Of a stretch of DNA of 44,582 nucleotides, positions 8,065-18,079 are shown in pieces. Origin of the DNA: an uncultured Bacilli bacterium (GTDB taxonomy: Bacteria > Bacillota_I > Bacilli_A > RF39 > UBA660); the NCBI GenBank assembly GCA_944332205.1, contig CALVJN010000011.1:1-44582 (forward strand). The letters run 5' to 3'. Both the position numbers and the translations under genes were made by a program. Numbering within the stretch: position 1 is the stretch's first letter; each line of letters starts with the position of its first letter. Below the pieces are notes generated by a model. It was not told the DNA's origin and ran no database searches. It was given only the letters and a program-made list of their open reading frames with translations.

Positions 8065-10296
8065 ATGAAAGAAGAATGGAAAAATTTTAAAGAGGGGAAT
8101 TGGGTTAAAGAAATAGATGTAGATAGTTTTATTCAAGAAAACTATGAAAGTTATGATGGCGATGAAAAGTTTTTATCAGCTGTAACGTCTAAAACTAAAA
8201 ATGTATGGGATAAATGTCAAGAATTATTAAAAGAAGAGTTAAAGAAACATGTTCTTGATATTGATGTTGATCATATGTCAGGAATAGATAATTTTGAAGC
8301 TGGTTATATTGATAAAGACAATGAAGTAATTGTTGGACTTCAAACGGATGAACCTTTAAAGAGAATTGTTAATCCATATGGTGGAATAAGAATGGTTTAT
8401 CAAGAACTTGAAGCATATGGTTATGAACTTAATAAAGATGTCGATAAGTATTTTAATGAGTTTAGAAAAACTCATAATCAAGGAGTATTTGATGCTTATA
8501 CAAATGATATTCGTAAGGCAAGACATGTTGGTTTATTAACAGGTCTTCCAGATGCCTATGGTCGTGGAAGAATAATTGGTGATTATCGTCGTATTGCTTT
8601 GTATGGTATTGATTATTTAATGGAACAGAAAAAAAATGAATGGGATAATAAACTTGTAGGACCAATGTCTGATGAGCTTATACAACTACGAGAAGATGTA
8701 TCAATGCAATATCGCGCTCTTGCTGCAATAAAAAGTATGGCAAGTAAATATGGCTTTGATATTTCAAAACCAGCAAAAAATGCAAAAGAAGCTATTCAAT
8801 GGACTTATTTTGGTTATCTTGCTGCTATTAAAGAAAATAATGGCGCTGCAATGAGTTTAGGTAGAGTAGACGCTTTCTTCGATATATATATAAATAGAGA
8901 TATTAATGATGGAACATTAACAGAAAAAGATGCTCAAGAATTAATAGATCAGTTTGTTATTAAATTAAGAATTGCAAGGCATTTAAGAACACCAGAATAT
9001 GATGAACTATTCTCTGGTGATCCAACATGGGTAACTTGTTCAATTGGTGGTCTAAATAAAAAAGGTAAATCTATGGTTACTAAGACAAGTTATCGTATTT
9101 TACATACACTAACTAATTTAGATTCAGCACCAGAGCCAAATTTAACTGTTCTATGGAGTAAGGATTTACCAGATACGTTTAAAAAATATTGTGCAAAAAT
9201 GAGTATTGTTACTGATTCTATTCAATATGAAAATGATGATATTATGCGTCCAATATATGGTGAAGATTATGCAATTGCATGTTGTGTTTCTGCTATGCGT
9301 GTTGGTAAAGATATGCAATATTTTGGGGCACGTTGTAATTTAGCTAAAGCATTACTTTATTCTATTAATGGTGGAATTGATGAAATTAAAGGTGATAAAG
9401 TAATAGATGGTTTTGAAATTATGCAAGACGAAGTTCTTGATTATGCTAAAGTAAAGAAAAGTTATTTTAAAATGTTAGAAAAAATAGCTGAAATATATTC
9501 AAATGCTATGAATATAATTCATTACATGCATGATAAGTATGCATATGAAGCAGGACAAATGGCTTTGCATGATACTGATGTTCATAGACTTATGGCTTAT
9601 GGTGTAGCAGGACTTTCAGTAGTAGCTGATAGTTTATCTGCTATTAAATATGCAAAGGTAAAACCAATACGTGATGAAAATGGAATAGCTGTAGATTTTG
9701 AAATAGAAGGAGATTTTCCAAAATACGGAAATGATGATGATAGAGTAGATAATATTGCAAAAGAAGTATTGGAAAAAATGTATAAAGAGTTAGCAAGTCA
9801 TAAAACACATAGAAATGCTGAAGTAACATTATCAGTATTAACAATTACTTCAAATGTTGTTTATGGTTCTAAAACAGGATCAACTCCAGACGGAAGAAAA
9901 AAAGGAATTGCTTTTGCGCCAGGTGCTAATCCAATGCATGAAAGAGATAAAAGTGGAGCATTAGCAAGTTTAAATTCTGTTGCAAAGTTAGATTATTGCA
10001 ATTGCTGTAGAGATGGAATATCTAATACATTTTCAATAGTTCCTTCAGCCTTAGGTACTAGTGAAGAAGAAAGAATTAATAATCTTGTTTCATTGTTAGA
10101 TGGATATTTTATTCAAAAAGCACATCATTTAAATGTTAATGTATTGAATAGAGAAACATTGATAGATGCAATGGAACATCCAGAAAAATATCCACTTTTA
10201 ACTATTCGTGTTTCAGGATATGCAGTTCGTTTTAATAGACTTACAAGAAAACAACAAGAAGAAGTTATAGCAAGAACTTTTCACGAGAAAATGTAA
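8065..10296 (+). CDS. pflB: Formate C-acetyltransferase (pyruvate formate-lyase)
   Basis: Converts pyruvate and CoA to acetyl-CoA and formate in anaerobic mixed-acid fermentation, using a glycyl radical. The 743-residue product has the active-site pair Cys406-Cys407 (ACCVSAM) and the C-terminal radical loop RVSGYAVRF with Gly718; the order and spacing match E. coli PflB (Cys418-Cys419, Gly734). The pocket motif [13 protein letters not shown] is nearly canonical but has Cys where E. coli has Ala. ATG 8065 follows GGAGGT. The activase gene starts two bases after its stop. Radical enzymes of this type are destroyed by oxygen, so the organism has an anaerobic phase. Confidence 0.96.
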   Translation: MKEEWKNFKEGNWVKEIDVDSFIQENYESYDGDEKFLSAVTSKTKNVWDKCQELLKEELKKHVLDIDVDHMSGIDNFEAGYIDKDNEVIVGLQTDEPLKRIVNPYGGIRMVYQELEAYGYELNKDVDKYFNEFRKTHNQGVFDAYTNDIRKARHVGLLTGLPDAYGRGRIIGDYRRIALYGIDYLMEQKKNEWDNKLVGPMSDELIQLREDVSMQYRALAAIKSMASKYGFDISKPAKNAKEAIQWTYFGYLAAIKENNGAAMSLGRVDAFFDIYINRDINDGTLTEKDAQELIDQFVIKLRIARHLRTPEYDELFSGDPTWVTCSIGGLNKKGKSMVTKTSYRILHTLTNLDSAPEPNLTVLWSKDLPDTFKKYCAKMSIVTDSIQYENDDIMRPIYGEDYAIACCVSAMRVGKDMQYFGARCNLAKALLYSINGGIDEIKGDKVIDGFEIMQDEVLDYAKVKKSYFKMLEKIAEIYSNAMNIIHYMHDKYAYEAGQMALHDTDVHRLMAYGVAGLSVVADSLSAIKYAKVKPIRDENGIAVDFEIEGDFPKYGNDDDRVDNIAKEVLEKMYKELASHKTHRNAEVTLSVLTITSNVVYGSKTGSTPDGRKKGIAFAPGANPMHERDKSGALASLNSVAKLDYCNCCRDGISNTFSIVPSALGTSEEERINNLVSLLDGYFIQKAHHLNVNVLNRETLIDAMEHPEKYPLLTIRVSGYAVRFNRLTRKQQEEVIARTFHEKM

Positions 10297-10297
10297 T

Positions 10298-11005
10298 ATG
10301 GTAAAAGGTAGTATAAATTCAATAGAAACTTTTGGTTTAGTTGATGGTCCAGGAATAAGAACAGTCATATTTATGAATGGTTGTAAATTACGTTGCAAAT
10401 ATTGTCATAATCCTGAGATGTGGCAAATGCAGGATAAAAATTATACACCTAGAGAATTAGTTGATAAAATAGTTAGATATAAAAGTTATTATAGTAATAA
10501 TGGTGGGGTTACTTTTTCTGGTGGTGAACCTTTATTACAACCTGAATTTTTAATCGAAACTATGAAACTTTTAAAAGAAAATAATGTTCATATTGCATTG
10601 GATACTGCTGGTGCTGGTGTTGGTCATTATGAAGAAATTTTAAAATATACAGACTTAGTAATATTAGATATTAAACATATTACACAAGATGGTTATCACG
10701 AATTAACCGGTTATAATATAGAAGAGTCTGAAAAATTTATTGATGAAGTTAATAAACAAAATAAAAAAGTATGGATACGACAAGTAATTGTTCCTGGCAT
10801 TATGGATAATATTGATTATTTAGAGGGTTTAAAAAAATATTTGACGAAAATAAAAAATATTGAAAGAATAGATTTTCTTCCATATCATAAATTAGGAGAA
10901 GAAAAATATCAAAAATTAAATATAGATTATCCATGTAAAAATATACCAGAGATGAATAAGGAAGAATGTAGAAAACTATATGATGAATTCATTAAAATGA
11001 ATTAA
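10298..11005 (+). CDS. pflA: Pyruvate formate-lyase activating enzyme
   Basis: A radical-SAM enzyme that abstracts a hydrogen from the PflB glycine. The CX3CX2C cluster motif is at Cys29, Cys33 and Cys36 (CKLRCKYC), preceded by the VDGPGIRTVIFM segment. The GGVTFSGGEPLLQ stretch (about 68-80) is the SAM-binding GGE motif. At 235 residues it has no extra ferredoxin insert, as expected for the PFL1 activase. ATG 10298 begins one base after the pflB stop with only a weak ribosome site, which points to translational coupling. Confidence 0.96.
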   Translation: MVKGSINSIETFGLVDGPGIRTVIFMNGCKLRCKYCHNPEMWQMQDKNYTPRELVDKIVRYKSYYSNNGGVTFSGGEPLLQPEFLIETMKLLKENNVHIALDTAGAGVGHYEEILKYTDLVILDIKHITQDGYHELTGYNIEESEKFIDEVNKQNKKVWIRQVIVPGIMDNIDYLEGLKKYLTKIKNIERIDFLPYHKLGEEKYQKLNIDYPCKNIPEMNKEECRKLYDEFIKMN

Positions 11006-11020
11006 TCTTATAGTTTTTTT
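10972..11020 (+). terminator. Possible terminator overlapping the pflA 3' end
   Basis: AAAACTATA (10972-10980) can pair with TATAGTTTT (11009-11017), followed by T residues to 11020. The enclosed bases contain a smaller ATTCAT/ATGAAT stem. The 5' arm lies inside the pflA coding region. Confidence 0.5.
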
Positions 11021-11041
11021 CTTTCTATAATATAAGACAAA

Positions 11042-11050
11042 TGTTATAAT
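11042..11050 (+). promoter_or_regulatory. Extended -10 promoter of the methyltransferase/RluA pair
   Basis: TG-T-TATAAT at 11042-11050, 15 bases before ATG 11066, which leaves a very short leader. Confidence 0.6.
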
Positions 11051-11065
11051 TGATTTGGTGATATT

Positions 11066-11935
11066 ATGATTTTAGCTAAAAATTGGAAAGATTATGAATT
11101 AATTGAAGCATCTGATGGTCAAAAATTAGAACGTTGGAAAGATATATATTTATTGAGACCAGATCCACAGATAATTTGGAATACAGGAGTTAATTTTAAA
11201 GAATATAATTGTATAAATTCTTGTTATCATAGAAATAACAAAGGTGGTGGCTATTGGGAAAATTTAAAATCGACACCTTGTAGTTGGCAGGTTAAATATA
11301 AAGATTTAATATTTAATATTAAGCAAATGGGGTTTAAACATACAGGGTTATTTCCCGAACAAGCTATAAATTGGGATTTTATGATGAGTAAAATAGAAAG
11401 TTCTAATAGAAAAATTAAGGTGTTGAATTTGTTTGCATATACAGGTGGTGCAACCGTTGCTTGTTTAAAGAAAAAAGCTAGTGTAGTTCATGTTGATTCA
11501 TCACGTGGAATGGTTGATTGGGCCAAGGAAAATGTAAAGTTAAATAATTTGGAAAATGAGAATGTAAGATATATTGTTGATGATGTTGTAAAATTTGTTC
11601 AAAGAGAAATAAGAAGAGGACATAAATATGATGCTATTGTAATGGATCCTCCTAGTTATGGTCGAGGTTCAAATAAAGAAGTTTGGGATATCGAAAAAGA
11701 TTTATTTAATTTAGTTGAAATGTGTACAAATTTGTTGAGTGATAAGCCATTGTTCTTCATAATAAATTCTTATACTACAGGGTTGTCGAAAGAAGTATTT
11801 ACTAATATTATTAAAATGACAGTGGGATCGAAATATAATGGCAAAATTTATTCTGAAGAAATTGGATTACCTATAAAAAATAAAGATATAGTACTTCCAT
11901 GTGGAATATGTTCAAGGTTTGAATCATATGAATAG
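11066..11935 (+). CDS. Class I SAM-dependent methyltransferase, RlmI/RlmK-like
   Basis: A 289-residue enzyme of the RNA 5-methylcytosine/7-methylguanosine family (COG1092-like). Visible motifs are VLNLFAYTGGATVA (motif I, about 118-131), VHVDSS (motif II), YIVDDVVKF, and the catalytic-site motif MDPPSYGRG (about 192-200). It lacks a recognisable N-terminal PUA domain and is shorter than RlmI (~396). rRNA is the likely substrate, but the base is not known. The last 8 bases overlap an RluA-type pseudouridine synthase gene, so both probably form an RNA-modification unit. Confidence 0.75.
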   Translation: MILAKNWKDYELIEASDGQKLERWKDIYLLRPDPQIIWNTGVNFKEYNCINSCYHRNNKGGGYWENLKSTPCSWQVKYKDLIFNIKQMGFKHTGLFPEQAINWDFMMSKIESSNRKIKVLNLFAYTGGATVACLKKKASVVHVDSSRGMVDWAKENVKLNNLENENVRYIVDDVVKFVQREIRRGHKYDAIVMDPPSYGRGSNKEVWDIEKDLFNLVEMCTNLLSDKPLFFIINSYTTGLSKEVFTNIIKMTVGSKYNGKIYSEEIGLPIKNKDIVLPCGICSRFESYE

Positions 11936-12602
11936 TTTAGAAGTTATTTATGAAGATAATCATATTATTGTAGTTGTTAAACCACCTAATATATTAACTC
12001 AGCAAGATAATACTAATGATATTGATATGCTAACTATAGTAAAAAAATATATAAAAGATAAATATAATAAACCAGGAAATGTTTATGTTGGAATGGTTCA
12101 AAGATTAGATAGACCGGTGGGGGGACTAATGGTGTTTGCTAAAACTTCTAAAGCAGCGTCAAGAATGTCAGAGATGATAAAGAAGCATCAGTTTACGAAG
12201 AAATATTTAGCAATAATAACTGGAAAATTAGAAGTAAAAAGTGGTGAATTAGAAGATTATCTTTTAAAAAAAGAAAATGGTAATACAATTGTGTCAAAAA
12301 ATGGTAAATATTGTAAACTTAAGTATAAATTATTAGATGAAAAGTTAGAACTAAATTTGTCATTGATAGAGGTAGAACTAATAACTGGGAGACATCATCA
12401 AATTAGAGTTCAGTTTGCATCGAGAAATCATGCTTTATATGGTGATCAAAGATATGGTTGTAGTAAAAATAAACAAATCGCTTTATGGGCTTATAAATTG
12501 TCAATAATACATCCTGTATTAAAGAAAGAAATGACTTTTGAAAAATATCCTAGCTTAAAAGATTCGGGGTGGGGATATTTTAACGAATATTTTGTAAAAT
12601 AA
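11928..12602 (+). CDS. RluA-family pseudouridine synthase
   Basis: A 224-residue pseudouridine synthase without an S4 domain. The catalytic motif is MVQRLDRPVGGLMVFAKT, whose Asp is the nucleophile; VIYEDNHIIVVVKPP at the N terminus and TGRHHQIRVQFA near the C terminus are the other RluA signatures. I chose ATG 11928, which overlaps the methyltransferase stop region (ATGAATAG), over an upstream in-frame ATG at 11901 that would overlap more. Its RNA target is unknown. The full S4-containing RluD-like paralogue is at 24142. Confidence 0.85.
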   Translation: MNSLEVIYEDNHIIVVVKPPNILTQQDNTNDIDMLTIVKKYIKDKYNKPGNVYVGMVQRLDRPVGGLMVFAKTSKAASRMSEMIKKHQFTKKYLAIITGKLEVKSGELEDYLLKKENGNTIVSKNGKYCKLKYKLLDEKLELNLSLIEVELITGRHHQIRVQFASRNHALYGDQRYGCSKNKQIALWAYKLSIIHPVLKKEMTFEKYPSLKDSGWGYFNEYFVK

Positions 12603-12665
12603 ATCTTGCATTTATATTTGAATTTTGTTATTATTTTATTAGAATAGATTAGGGAAGAAGGATAT

Positions 12666-13742
12666 ATGATGAATATTTTTGAATTATTAAGTTTTGATAT
12701 TGTTGAGTTTGTTACGTCCATTGAGGGGATTTTAATTATTGTTGGAATTTTATTCTTGATAATTGGAATAGTTTTACTTTGTATGGGAAAAGAAAAGAAG
12801 AAAGATGATGCTTCTGCAACTACTGAAACAAATAGTTCAATAGTAAAAGAAGAGAATATAGCAACTGCTCCTATTGTTAATAATACACCAAGTGTTACGC
12901 CAGAAATGCCAAAAGTTGAAACCCCAATAGTAAACGAGCCTCAATTAGTTCAAAATGCTCCTAGTATGGTAAATAACGCTGGTGAAGCTAAACCTATAAT
13001 TGTTCCTTCAACATCAGGTGGTTTACAAGAAGGTGCAACGACTCCTGTGGTTGAGCCAATTAATTTTACAGAAGAAGCAGAAAAACAAGATATCAAAATT
13101 GAAACACTTGGAATAGATAATAAAACTGAAGAATTAAGTAATACACCAACTGCTTTGGAAAAAATAAATATTACTGATAGTAATAGTCTAAATAATGAAT
13201 CTATGGTAAAAGAAGAAACTACTCCAATTACAGTTTATGGTGGTACTAATCCAGAGACAGTAATAAAAAAAGAAATTTTAGAAGAAAAGCCAAGAGAGAT
13301 ATACGGTGGAGCAAATCCATTAGAAAATACTGCACCAATTCCTACTAATACAGTGCGTGAAGCATATTCAGGTGGAATTGCTACTCCTTCAAGTGGAACA
13401 ACTGTGGAAACTAAAACAGAGCCAGTTATTTCATCAGTAGTTGAGCCTAAAATTGAGCAAACATTAAATGAACCAGTTGATTCTGCAGTTAATTTAAGTA
13501 CACCAACACCATCAATTTCTCAACCAACAATGCCAACACCAACGCCTTCAATTTCTCAACCAACAATGCCAACACCAACGCCTTCAATTTCTCAACCAAC
13601 AATGCCAACCCCAACATCATCAGTTTCTCAACCAACAGTTCCAACACCAACGTCTATAGCTTCTCAACCAGCAACATCAACATCTGGACAAGAAAATATA
13701 GTTGAAGATAAAAAAGAAGAAATTGAAAAATTAGAATTTTAA
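12666..13742 (+). CDS. Membrane-anchored Pro/Thr/Ser-rich repeat protein
   Basis: A 358-residue protein with one N-terminal membrane helix (about 17-41, EGILIIVGILFLIIGIVLL) followed by a KEKKK stop-transfer cluster and a long low-complexity tail. The positive cluster after the helix suggests the tail stays in the cytoplasm. The tail has recurring YGGTNPE / YGGANPL motifs (about 195-220) and, at residues ~280-335, a 12-residue repeat of the form PTPSISQPTMPT in four to five copies. No enzyme domain is visible. AAGAAGG lies just before adjacent ATGs at 12666 and 12669, either of which may start it. It has its own terminator and precedes spoVS. Function unknown. Confidence 0.6.
   Translation: MMNIFELLSFDIVEFVTSIEGILIIVGILFLIIGIVLLCMGKEKKKDDASATTETNSSIVKEENIATAPIVNNTPSVTPEMPKVETPIVNEPQLVQNAPSMVNNAGEAKPIIVPSTSGGLQEGATTPVVEPINFTEEAEKQDIKIETLGIDNKTEELSNTPTALEKINITDSNSLNNESMVKEETTPITVYGGTNPETVIKKEILEEKPREIYGGANPLENTAPIPTNTVREAYSGGIATPSSGTTVETKTEPVISSVVEPKIEQTLNEPVDSAVNLSTPTPSISQPTMPTPTPSISQPTMPTPTPSISQPTMPTPTSSVSQPTVPTPTSIASQPATSTSGQENIVEDKKEEIEKLEF
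13503..13670 (+). repeat. 36-bp in-frame tandem repeat (12 residues)
   Basis: A 36-base unit recurs four to five times, the middle copies being nearly identical and the last two diverged. It encodes the PTPSISQPTMPT repeat. Such a tract can change in copy number by slippage without breaking the frame. Confidence 0.85.
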
Positions 13743-13766
13743 ATACCATTATTTGGTATTTTTTTT
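13742..13766 (+). terminator. Intrinsic terminator after the repeat protein
   Basis: AATACCA (13742-13748) and TGGTATT (13754-13760) form a stem with a 5-base loop, followed by eight T. Confidence 0.85.
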
Positions 13767-13819
13767 CATAAAAAAAGAATTTTTACATATTATTATTGTA
13801 GAAAGGAAGATATATAATA

Positions 13820-14080
13820 ATGGAAACACTTAAAGTATCGAATAAGTCAAATCCGAATTCTGTAGCTGGTGCTTTAGCTAATATATTTAAAGAAAAAAGT
13901 AAGGTAGAGATACAATCTATAGGAGCCGGAGCATTGAATCAAGCTATTAAAGCAATAATAATTTGCAGAGGATTTTTAGCTCCTTCTGGTAAAAACATAA
14001 TTTGTGTTCCTGCTTTTGCTGATATCATGATTGGAGAAGAAGAAAGAACAGCTATAAAATTACTTGTTGAAATAGTGTAA
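13820..14080 (+). CDS. spoVS: Stage V sporulation protein S
   Basis: The 86-residue product matches SpoVS along its whole length: LKVSNKSNPNSVAGALANI at the N terminus, IGAGALNQAIKA in the middle, and APSGKNIICVPAF followed by EERTAIKLLVE at the end. SpoVS is a small Alba-like DNA/RNA-binding protein; in Bacillus subtilis its loss affects spore coat and septation. SpoVS homologues also occur in non-sporulating bacteria, so this gene alone does not prove sporulation. It is monocistronic between two strong terminators and has a good ribosome site (AAAGGAAG) before ATG 13820. Confidence 0.95.
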   Translation: METLKVSNKSNPNSVAGALANIFKEKSKVEIQSIGAGALNQAIKAIIICRGFLAPSGKNIICVPAFADIMIGEEERTAIKLLVEIV

Positions 14081-14082
14081 AT

Positions 14083-14115
14083 ATAAAACTTGAATAATTA
14101 TTATTCAAGTTTTAT
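14083..14115 (+). terminator. Intrinsic terminator after spoVS
   Basis: A perfect 15-bp stem: 14083-14097 pairs with 14101-14115 around a 3-base loop. The palindrome is A-rich on the left and T-rich on the right, so it could act on either strand. Confidence 0.8.
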
Positions 14116-14140
14116 TATGTGTTTATATTATTATAATTGG

Positions 14141-14170
14141 TTGACATTTTTTTGACAATTATGATATAAT
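14141..14170 (+). promoter_or_regulatory. Strong promoter of the AMP-forming ligase gene
   Basis: TTGACA (14141-14146) and TATAAT (14165-14170) are 18 bases apart with TG at the extended -10 position. A second TTGACA at 14152 lies too close to the -10 box to pair with it, but duplicates the -35 sequence. Confidence 0.8.
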
Positions 14171-14202
14171 ACATGCAAAGTTAATGCTTAAGGGGGATAT
14201 TT

Positions 14203-16110
14203 ATGGCTTTATCAGTAGTTGATTATATAAGAAAAAGAGATGAAAAAAGAGATAAGGATGGAATTGTCATTGAATTTGATGGAAGAAAAATAACTAGAGA
14301 CGAATATTGGAAATTAGTTGAACATTATAAAAATTACTTTTTGTCACAAGGCTTTTTTTATGGATGTGGTAAACCTGTCACAATATGCAATCGAAATGTT
14401 CCAGAATATGAATTTATGTATATGGCTTTATTAGAACTAGGTGCAATTGTTAGTACTGTTAGTTTATCATTTTTTATGAGTGATATAAAAAGACATACTA
14501 TTGATAAGGGGGCAGATACAATAGTATTAAGTGCTGAATATATTACACCTGAATTAAAAAAAATATTGCAGGATATTAATTCTGGAAAAAATAAAATTAA
14601 AAGAATTATTTTTACTTCAGCAGGTGATTTTCGCAGTGAAGAAAATGAACAAAAATACAATAACCAATATGATTTTAAGCAGTTGATAAATTCTTTAGAT
14701 TTACCAAAAGATATAGAAATAGTTTATCCTGGAGAAATAAAAAGTAAGTATAGTAATAATTTTAGTATAATTAAAAATGATAGTTCGATTAACTTATTAG
14801 ACCATAATGCAACTTATTCAAATACAGGTGGTACAACTACTGGTATTCCTAAATGTGCAGTACATACTCATAGGGGAATTATTGAACTACTAAAAGCACA
14901 CGAAAATGATATTTTTCCAGAATTTCCTGTTAAAGAAGGGGATAAATCTTTATTATTAATACCAATTTCACATATTACTAGTCAATTTTATGCATTGTTA
15001 TTAAGACGTGCTAGTGGAGCTGATATTATTTATAATCCAGGAGCATTTGAACCAGATAAGATTACTAAAGCGTTAGTAGAAGATGAAATAAGTGATGTTA
15101 TTGCTCCTTTTGGACTTTATGTAGCAGTTGCTCATTCTCCATTAAAGGAAGGTGATTTAAAATATTTGAAGCCTAGTTGTGGTGGTGAGCCAACTCCTTT
15201 AGGACCTACTAAAGTAGTAAATGATTTACTTATGAAAGCTGGATCAGAACCAATTGTTATAGGTGGCGGAAGTACTGAATTTGGTTCAGCAATAATGACT
15301 ACTTATGGAATTATTGGTAGAGAAAATGAAACAGGTGTATTGATTCCTAACGCAGAAGCAAAAATTATTAATCCATTGACAAGAAAAGATGTTCAACCAG
15401 GTGAAAGAGGAATTTTATATGCAAAATGTCCTTGGCAAATGAAAGAATATTTAAATGATCAAAAAGCGACTCAATCATTTTATAATTACATTGATGACGA
15501 AGGAAATATTTGGGGAACAAATAATGATATTGCAGCTGTAACAGGTGAATATAATGATAAACCAATTTATTCAATTTGTGGTAGGGTAAATGATTTTGTT
15601 TTACCAGTGGATGGAACAAAAAGATATACTCCAGGTATTACTTTTTCAGGCAATAAAATAGATCCAGTAGATTTATCAAAAGGAAAATTTTTATTTGATA
15701 TGCGCGATAAATTATTGAATGTTCCAGGTGTTATTGAGGCAGAAGCTTTATTGATTTCAAATAATAAAGAAGATAAATCTGGAGTACCTGTTGTTAATTT
15801 AGTAATAGCTAGAAATTTAAATCCAGTTGATATCATTAAAGAAGTTTATGATTCTTATTCTGAAGAAGATAAATTTGTTCCAGAAGGTCTTATTTTTAGG
15901 ACAAACTTTGCACGTAGTTTAGCAACTGATAAAAGAGAAACTGTCTCATTGCATGACGAAAGAACAGATTATTATTGCTTAAGCAAAGATGGTGAGATTC
16001 TTAAAGTAACGATTCCGGAAAATGGTGATATTATTTATGAACCGGTTACTAACACTGAAGACATTAAGCCATTGAATCCACCAGCACCAAGAAAAATATT
16101 AGTTAAATAA
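14203..16110 (+). CDS. AMP-forming acyl-CoA synthetase-like enzyme
   Basis: A 635-residue member of the ANL (acyl-CoA synthetase/NRPS adenylation/luciferase) superfamily. These enzymes activate a carboxylate to an acyl-AMP and usually pass it to CoA. The ATP-binding motif STGG-type loop is seen as NTGGTTTGIPKCAVHTH (about 206-222), with PISHITSQFYAL and a TYGIIGRENETG region further on. The C-terminal motif with the catalytic Lys, usually (T/S)GK(I/V), is weak here; LATDKRE near residue 575 is the best match. The substrate cannot be told. It is a single-gene unit with a strong promoter and terminator, which suggests high expression. Confidence 0.8.
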   Translation: MALSVVDYIRKRDEKRDKDGIVIEFDGRKITRDEYWKLVEHYKNYFLSQGFFYGCGKPVTICNRNVPEYEFMYMALLELGAIVSTVSLSFFMSDIKRHTIDKGADTIVLSAEYITPELKKILQDINSGKNKIKRIIFTSAGDFRSEENEQKYNNQYDFKQLINSLDLPKDIEIVYPGEIKSKYSNNFSIIKNDSSINLLDHNATYSNTGGTTTGIPKCAVHTHRGIIELLKAHENDIFPEFPVKEGDKSLLLIPISHITSQFYALLLRRASGADIIYNPGAFEPDKITKALVEDEISDVIAPFGLYVAVAHSPLKEGDLKYLKPSCGGEPTPLGPTKVVNDLLMKAGSEPIVIGGGSTEFGSAIMTTYGIIGRENETGVLIPNAEAKIINPLTRKDVQPGERGILYAKCPWQMKEYLNDQKATQSFYNYIDDEGNIWGTNNDIAAVTGEYNDKPIYSICGRVNDFVLPVDGTKRYTPGITFSGNKIDPVDLSKGKFLFDMRDKLLNVPGVIEAEALLISNNKEDKSGVPVVNLVIARNLNPVDIIKEVYDSYSEEDKFVPEGLIFRTNFARSLATDKRETVSLHDERTDYYCLSKDGEILKVTIPENGDIIYEPVTNTEDIKPLNPPAPRKILVK

Positions 16111-16120
16111 ATACTAGATT

Positions 16121-16153
16121 AAGTGATATTTGTATAAATATATCACTTTTTTA
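16121..16153 (+). terminator. Intrinsic terminator after the ligase gene
   Basis: AAGTGATAT (16121-16129) and ATATCACTT (16140-16148) form a 9-bp stem followed by T residues. Confidence 0.8.
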
Positions 16154-16192
16154 TTTACTAATTTTTAATTAATTTACACATAATTATTAATT

Positions 16193-16201
16193 TGTTATAA
16201 T
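16193..16201 (+). promoter_or_regulatory. Extended -10 promoter of the hybrid kinase gene
   Basis: TG-T-TATAAT at 16193-16201, 17 bases before ATG 16219. Confidence 0.6.
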
Positions 16202-16218
16202 TATTAATAGGTGATAGT

Positions 16219-18066
16219 ATGATTATTAGTATGACTGCTATTGGTTGCAGCTTTCTTTATACGTTTTTAATATCAGTATTATATTTTTTTAAGAAAAAAG
16301 TGAATAATTTTGAAACTAAGATTTATAATCTATTAATAGTTTTAGCAATGATTAATATGATTTTAGAACTTAGTTTATGTACTAATGTGCTTTTAGGTAT
16401 AGATTCTGAAAATTTTTATAATATGTTATTGAACCGTTTATTTTTAGTAGCTATGTTTAGCTGGATAACGGTATTTTCACTTTATATTTTAAAAATATCT
16501 TTTAATCCTAATGATGAAATATCAAAAAAATTTTCTAGAAAAAATAAAGGTATTTTCTTTTATTTATCATTATTATTTTTTATAATAAGTATTTTTTTTC
16601 TATTTACTCTAGAATTACATCAATTCAATAATGGTACATATTCTTATTCTTATGGTCAAGCGGCTGATTATTTAATAATTGTTTACGCACTTTATTTTTC
16701 TTTTTGGCTTTTTAGTCTTATTTTTAAAACAAGTAAAACTGGTTATAAAAAATATTCTCCTTTATTCTTGTTTGTTATTTTTACCGGTGGTGCTTTAATT
16801 ATTAGGCAAATTAATCCAGGAATTTTATTGAATTCGTTGCCATTTTCTTTTGCGGTTGCATTAATGTATTTTACAATAGAAAATCCAGATATAAAAATGA
16901 TTACAGAACTTAATTTAGCAAAAGAACGAGCTGAGAAAGCTAATATGGCGAAAAGTGATTTTTTATCTAGTATGTCACATGAAATAAGGACACCTTTAAA
17001 TGCAATTGTTGGTCTTTCTTCGGATATATATAATCGAAAAGATGTTTCTAGTGATATAAAAGAAGACTTGAGTGATGTGGTTTCAGCATCAAAAACTTTA
17101 TTAGAGATTGTTGGAAATATAATGGATATTAATAAAATTGAAAGTGATAAATTAGAAATAATCAATGTAAAATATAATTTTAGTGAAGAAATAACTAGTT
17201 TGGCAAAAGTTGTAGGTACTAGAATAGGAAATAAATCAATCAATTATATAATTAATATTTCTAGTGATATTCCATATCAATTAATTGGTGATAAAATTCA
17301 TGTTAAATCAATTATAAATAACTTATTAACTAATGCAATTAAATATACAGAACAAGGATTTGTTGAATTAGATATTAAATGTATTAACAAAAAGGATATT
17401 TGTACTTTGTTTATTATTGTTAAAGATTCAGGATGTGGAATTAAGGCAGAGAATATTTCAAAATTATTTGACAAGTTTGAAAGACTTGATATTGAAAAAA
17501 ATACTACTGCTGAAGGCACAGGTCTAGGTTTAGCCATAACGAAAAGATTAGTTGAGTTGATGGGTGGAAAAATAAATGTTGAAAGCAATTTTGGTAAAGG
17601 ATCAATATTTATGGTTACATTGCCACAAAAGATAGATTTGGAATATAAAGAAGAATCTGTTACATATAAACCTTTAGATAAACAGGTTGATTATTCAAAG
17701 AAAAAAATCTTAATTGTTGATGATAACAAGTTAAATATTAAAGTAGCTAAAAGAAGCTTAGAAGCTTTAGGAATAGCGACGTTTGATGAATGTTATAATG
17801 GAAAAGAATGTTTAGAAAAAATAATTAATGGCAATATTTATAATATTATTTTAATGGATATAATGATGCCTGAAATGGGTGGAGAAGAATGTTTAAAAGA
17901 ATTAAGAAAAATTGATAATTTTTCAGTTCCGGTAATTGCCCTTACCGCTGATGCTATTAGTGGAGCAGATCAAAAATATAAAGATGAAGGTTTTACCGAT
18001 TATATATCAAAGCCTTTTACTAAAGAAGAAATTAAAGAAAAGCTTGATTCTATTTTTTATGAATAA
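16219..18066 (+). CDS. Hybrid sensor histidine kinase with C-terminal receiver
   Basis: A 615-residue membrane kinase. About seven hydrophobic helices occupy residues 1-225 and form the sensor; a short coiled coil ([16 protein letters not shown]) leads to the dimerisation domain with His254 in SHEIRTPLN. The ATPase domain shows the N-box ([10 protein letters not shown]), DSGCGI and GTGLGLAI boxes up to about residue 470. A receiver domain follows (KILIVDDN to the end), with phospho-acceptor Asp547 in [11 protein letters not shown] and a conserved Lys in ISKPF. No HPt domain or output regulator is encoded beside it, so its partner is elsewhere or the receiver acts by itself. Signal unknown. 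Confidence 0.92.
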   Translation: MIISMTAIGCSFLYTFLISVLYFFKKKVNNFETKIYNLLIVLAMINMILELSLCTNVLLGIDSENFYNMLLNRLFLVAMFSWITVFSLYILKISFNPNDEISKKFSRKNKGIFFYLSLLFFIISIFFLFTLELHQFNNGTYSYSYGQAADYLIIVYALYFSFWLFSLIFKTSKTGYKKYSPLFLFVIFTGGALIIRQINPGILLNSLPFSFAVALMYFTIENPDIKMITELNLAKERAEKANMAKSDFLSSMSHEIRTPLNAIVGLSSDIYNRKDVSSDIKEDLSDVVSASKTLLEIVGNIMDINKIESDKLEIINVKYNFSEEITSLAKVVGTRIGNKSINYIINISSDIPYQLIGDKIHVKSIINNLLTNAIKYTEQGFVELDIKCINKKDICTLFIIVKDSGCGIKAENISKLFDKFERLDIEKNTTAEGTGLGLAITKRLVELMGGKINVESNFGKGSIFMVTLPQKIDLEYKEESVTYKPLDKQVDYSKKKILIVDDNKLNIKVAKRSLEALGIATFDECYNGKECLEKIINGNIYNIILMDIMMPEMGGEECLKELRKIDNFSVPVIALTADAISGADQKYKDEGFTDYISKPFTKEEIKEKLDSIFYE

Positions 18067-18079
18067 TTATGTAATTTAA

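Noticed and set aside
13503-13670. CRISPR-like array
   Set aside because: The 36-base units are contiguous without spacers and lie in frame in a protein gene.
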